DNA of 64,000 bases from Pseudomonadota bacterium. GTDB taxonomy: Bacteria > Pseudomonadota > Gammaproteobacteria > Steroidobacterales > Steroidobacteraceae. Below, one piece after another: positions 63,545 to 64,000 of this stretch. Below the pieces are notes generated by a model. The model was not told where the DNA came from and made no database searches. It worked only from the letters and a program-made list of their open reading frames with translations. A program made the position numbers and the translations under genes. The stretch is taken from positions 1 through 64,000 of the forward strand of contig JAKBBE010000002.1 of NCBI GenBank assembly GCA_021826035.1. The letters run 5' to 3'. Positions within the stretch are counted from its first letter, which is position 1, and each line of letters begins with the position of its first letter.

Positions 63545-63637
63545 ATGCAGTACCTGGGCAATGTCTCGACGCAGACAAAAGGAACTCCTGGATCCGCGTT
63601 GGAGCAGGGAGTCATCGTCGGATTCGATCCGCGTTGA
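63545..63637 (+). CDS. Lasso peptide precursor 2 (very short)
   Basis: 30 residues, ATG 63545 with GAGGAGAA five bases upstream. Leader MQYLGNVSTQTK (12 residues) ends in Thr-Lys, placing Thr at -2; the stretch LGNVSTQTKG matches the common lasso leader ending L-G-x-V-(x)n-T-x-G. Predicted core: GTPGSALEQGVIVGFDPR. Gly1 and Glu8 give an eight-residue ring; bulky Phe15 and Arg18 are candidate plugs. GTG 63530 could extend the leader by five residues but has no ribosome site. Directly followed by a perfect hairpin and a second B gene, which supports the assignment. Too short for most gene callers. Confidence 0.85.
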   Translation: MQYLGNVSTQTKGTPGSALEQGVIVGFDPR

Positions 63638-63644
63638 GGGAACC

Positions 63645-63674
63645 GGCGGTGTGCGGCGTCCGCCGCACACCGCC
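63645..63674 (+). terminator. Perfect hairpin between precursor 2 and the second B gene
   Basis: GGCGGTGTGCGGC / GCCGCACACCGCC, 13 perfect pairs with a four-base loop, starting seven bases after the precursor stop. No T-run follows. Such stems after lasso precursor genes are thought to raise precursor mRNA abundance over the enzyme genes, by partial termination or 3' protection. Confidence 0.75.
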
Positions 63675-63710
63675 CTTCCCCCGAGACTCCGAAGGAACGA
63701 AATCCGCACC

Positions 63711-64000
63711 ATGTACGAATTCGCACCGTACGTCTCTTCCTGCATCACAGGGCGGCGCTGCATCTTCCTCGACTTGAAACGTGATCAATATTTCGCGGTA
63801 ACAGCCGCACGGGTGCACCGGCTAGCACCGTTACTCACGGACTGGCACCCGGAGCCCCGTGAATCCGACTTGCCCGGTGCGCAGGACGAATCATCCACGG
63901 ACGTGGCTGAAGAACTCCTCAAAGCAGGACTCTTGTGCAATGCGCCGCCATTCCCCACACCACGGCCGCCACTTCCCGCCCGCGCAACCCGTGAACTCCA
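63711..64000 (+). CDS. Second lasso B protein, RRE domain (cut by right edge)
   Basis: At least 96 residues from ATG 63711; AAGGAA lies about 15 bases upstream, a long spacing. The N-terminus matches the RRE of the locus 1 B protein: SCITGRRCIFLDLKRDQYFA aligns with the HAVLMDLRRNRYLA region, and VAEELLKAGLLCNAPPFPTP with its LLEHGML segment. The Pro-rich linker PPFPTPRPPLPARATRELQ at the edge matches the start of the linker to a protease domain, so a B1-B2 fusion is expected beyond the window. Paralogue, not a duplicate: identity is limited. Confidence 0.85.
   Translation, partial: MYEFAPYVSSCITGRRCIFLDLKRDQYFAVTAARVHRLAPLLTDWHPEPRESDLPGAQDESSTDVAEELLKAGLLCNAPPFPTPRPPLPARATREL

Overview
The window reads as one continuous chromosome segment of a GC-rich gammaproteobacterium. 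SMC/ScpA/ScpB replace MukB, the smc-zipA-ligA order is pseudomonad/xanthomonad-like, and galU-lapB-ihfB-rpsA-cmk-aroA-pheA-serA-serC-gyrA and rpsO-pnp / rimP-nusA-infB-rbfA-truB are classical gammaproteobacterial clusters. The cysteine-poor DksA and the galU-to-gyrA layout suggest something near Xanthomonadales/Nevskiales. That placement is inference, not a determination.

Layout. 1-3.5 kb: a tripartite RND efflux operon on the minus strand, with the pump cut by the left edge. 3.7-6.7 kb: a divergent OmpR-type response regulator and histidine kinase, then a CnoX-like thioredoxin/TPR chaperone. 6.7-8.4 kb: a gene-poor stretch with one DUF2934 gene and the C-terminal remnant of a second histidine kinase. 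8.5-10.5 kb: a FUSC-family membrane protein. 10.5-23.1 kb (minus): galU, lapB, ihfB, rpsA, cmk, aroA, pheA, serA, serC, gyrA. 23.3-25.3 kb (plus): ubiG, rmuC. 25.3-29.8 kb (minus): rluB-like, scpB, scpA, trpS, yciO/sua5-like. 29.9-31.2 kb (plus): bolA-like and a parvulin lipoprotein. 31.3-37.8 kb (minus): ligA, zipA, smc. 37.8-40 kb (plus): queF, dksA, gluQ. 40-48.8 kb (minus): pnp, rpsO, truB, rbfA, infB, nusA, rimP behind a leader with two intrinsic terminators. 49.1-51 kb (plus): hslR and sdaA. 51-52.4 kb (minus): a diguanylate cyclase and csrA.

The accessory part is 52.5-64 kb and holds two lasso-peptide loci. Locus 1 comprises a FecI-like ECF sigma factor with a FecR-like anti-sigma; a 53-residue precursor on the opposite strand (predicted core GGLLGAKYDTGMGWQYA, Gly1-Asp9 ring); a TonB-dependent receptor with an STN signalling domain; an asparagine-synthetase-like cyclase; a fused RRE/transglutaminase-like leader peptidase; an ABC exporter; and, translationally coupled to the exporter, a protein with a catalytically degenerate HUH (Y1/REP) transposase fold and a DnaA-like C-terminal helix-turn-helix. 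Locus 2 begins at 63.5 kb on the plus strand with a 30-codon precursor (predicted core GTPGSALEQGVIVGFDPR, Gly1-Glu8 ring), a perfect intergenic hairpin, and a second RRE-type B gene cut by the right edge.

Proposed logic for locus 1 (inference). The B protein binds and removes the leader, the C protein activates the Asp9 side chain and closes the ring, and the ABC protein exports the product. The STN-bearing receptor senses or re-imports a ligand, possibly the lasso peptide, and signals through FecR and the ECF sigma factor. No lasso isopeptidase is visible in the window.
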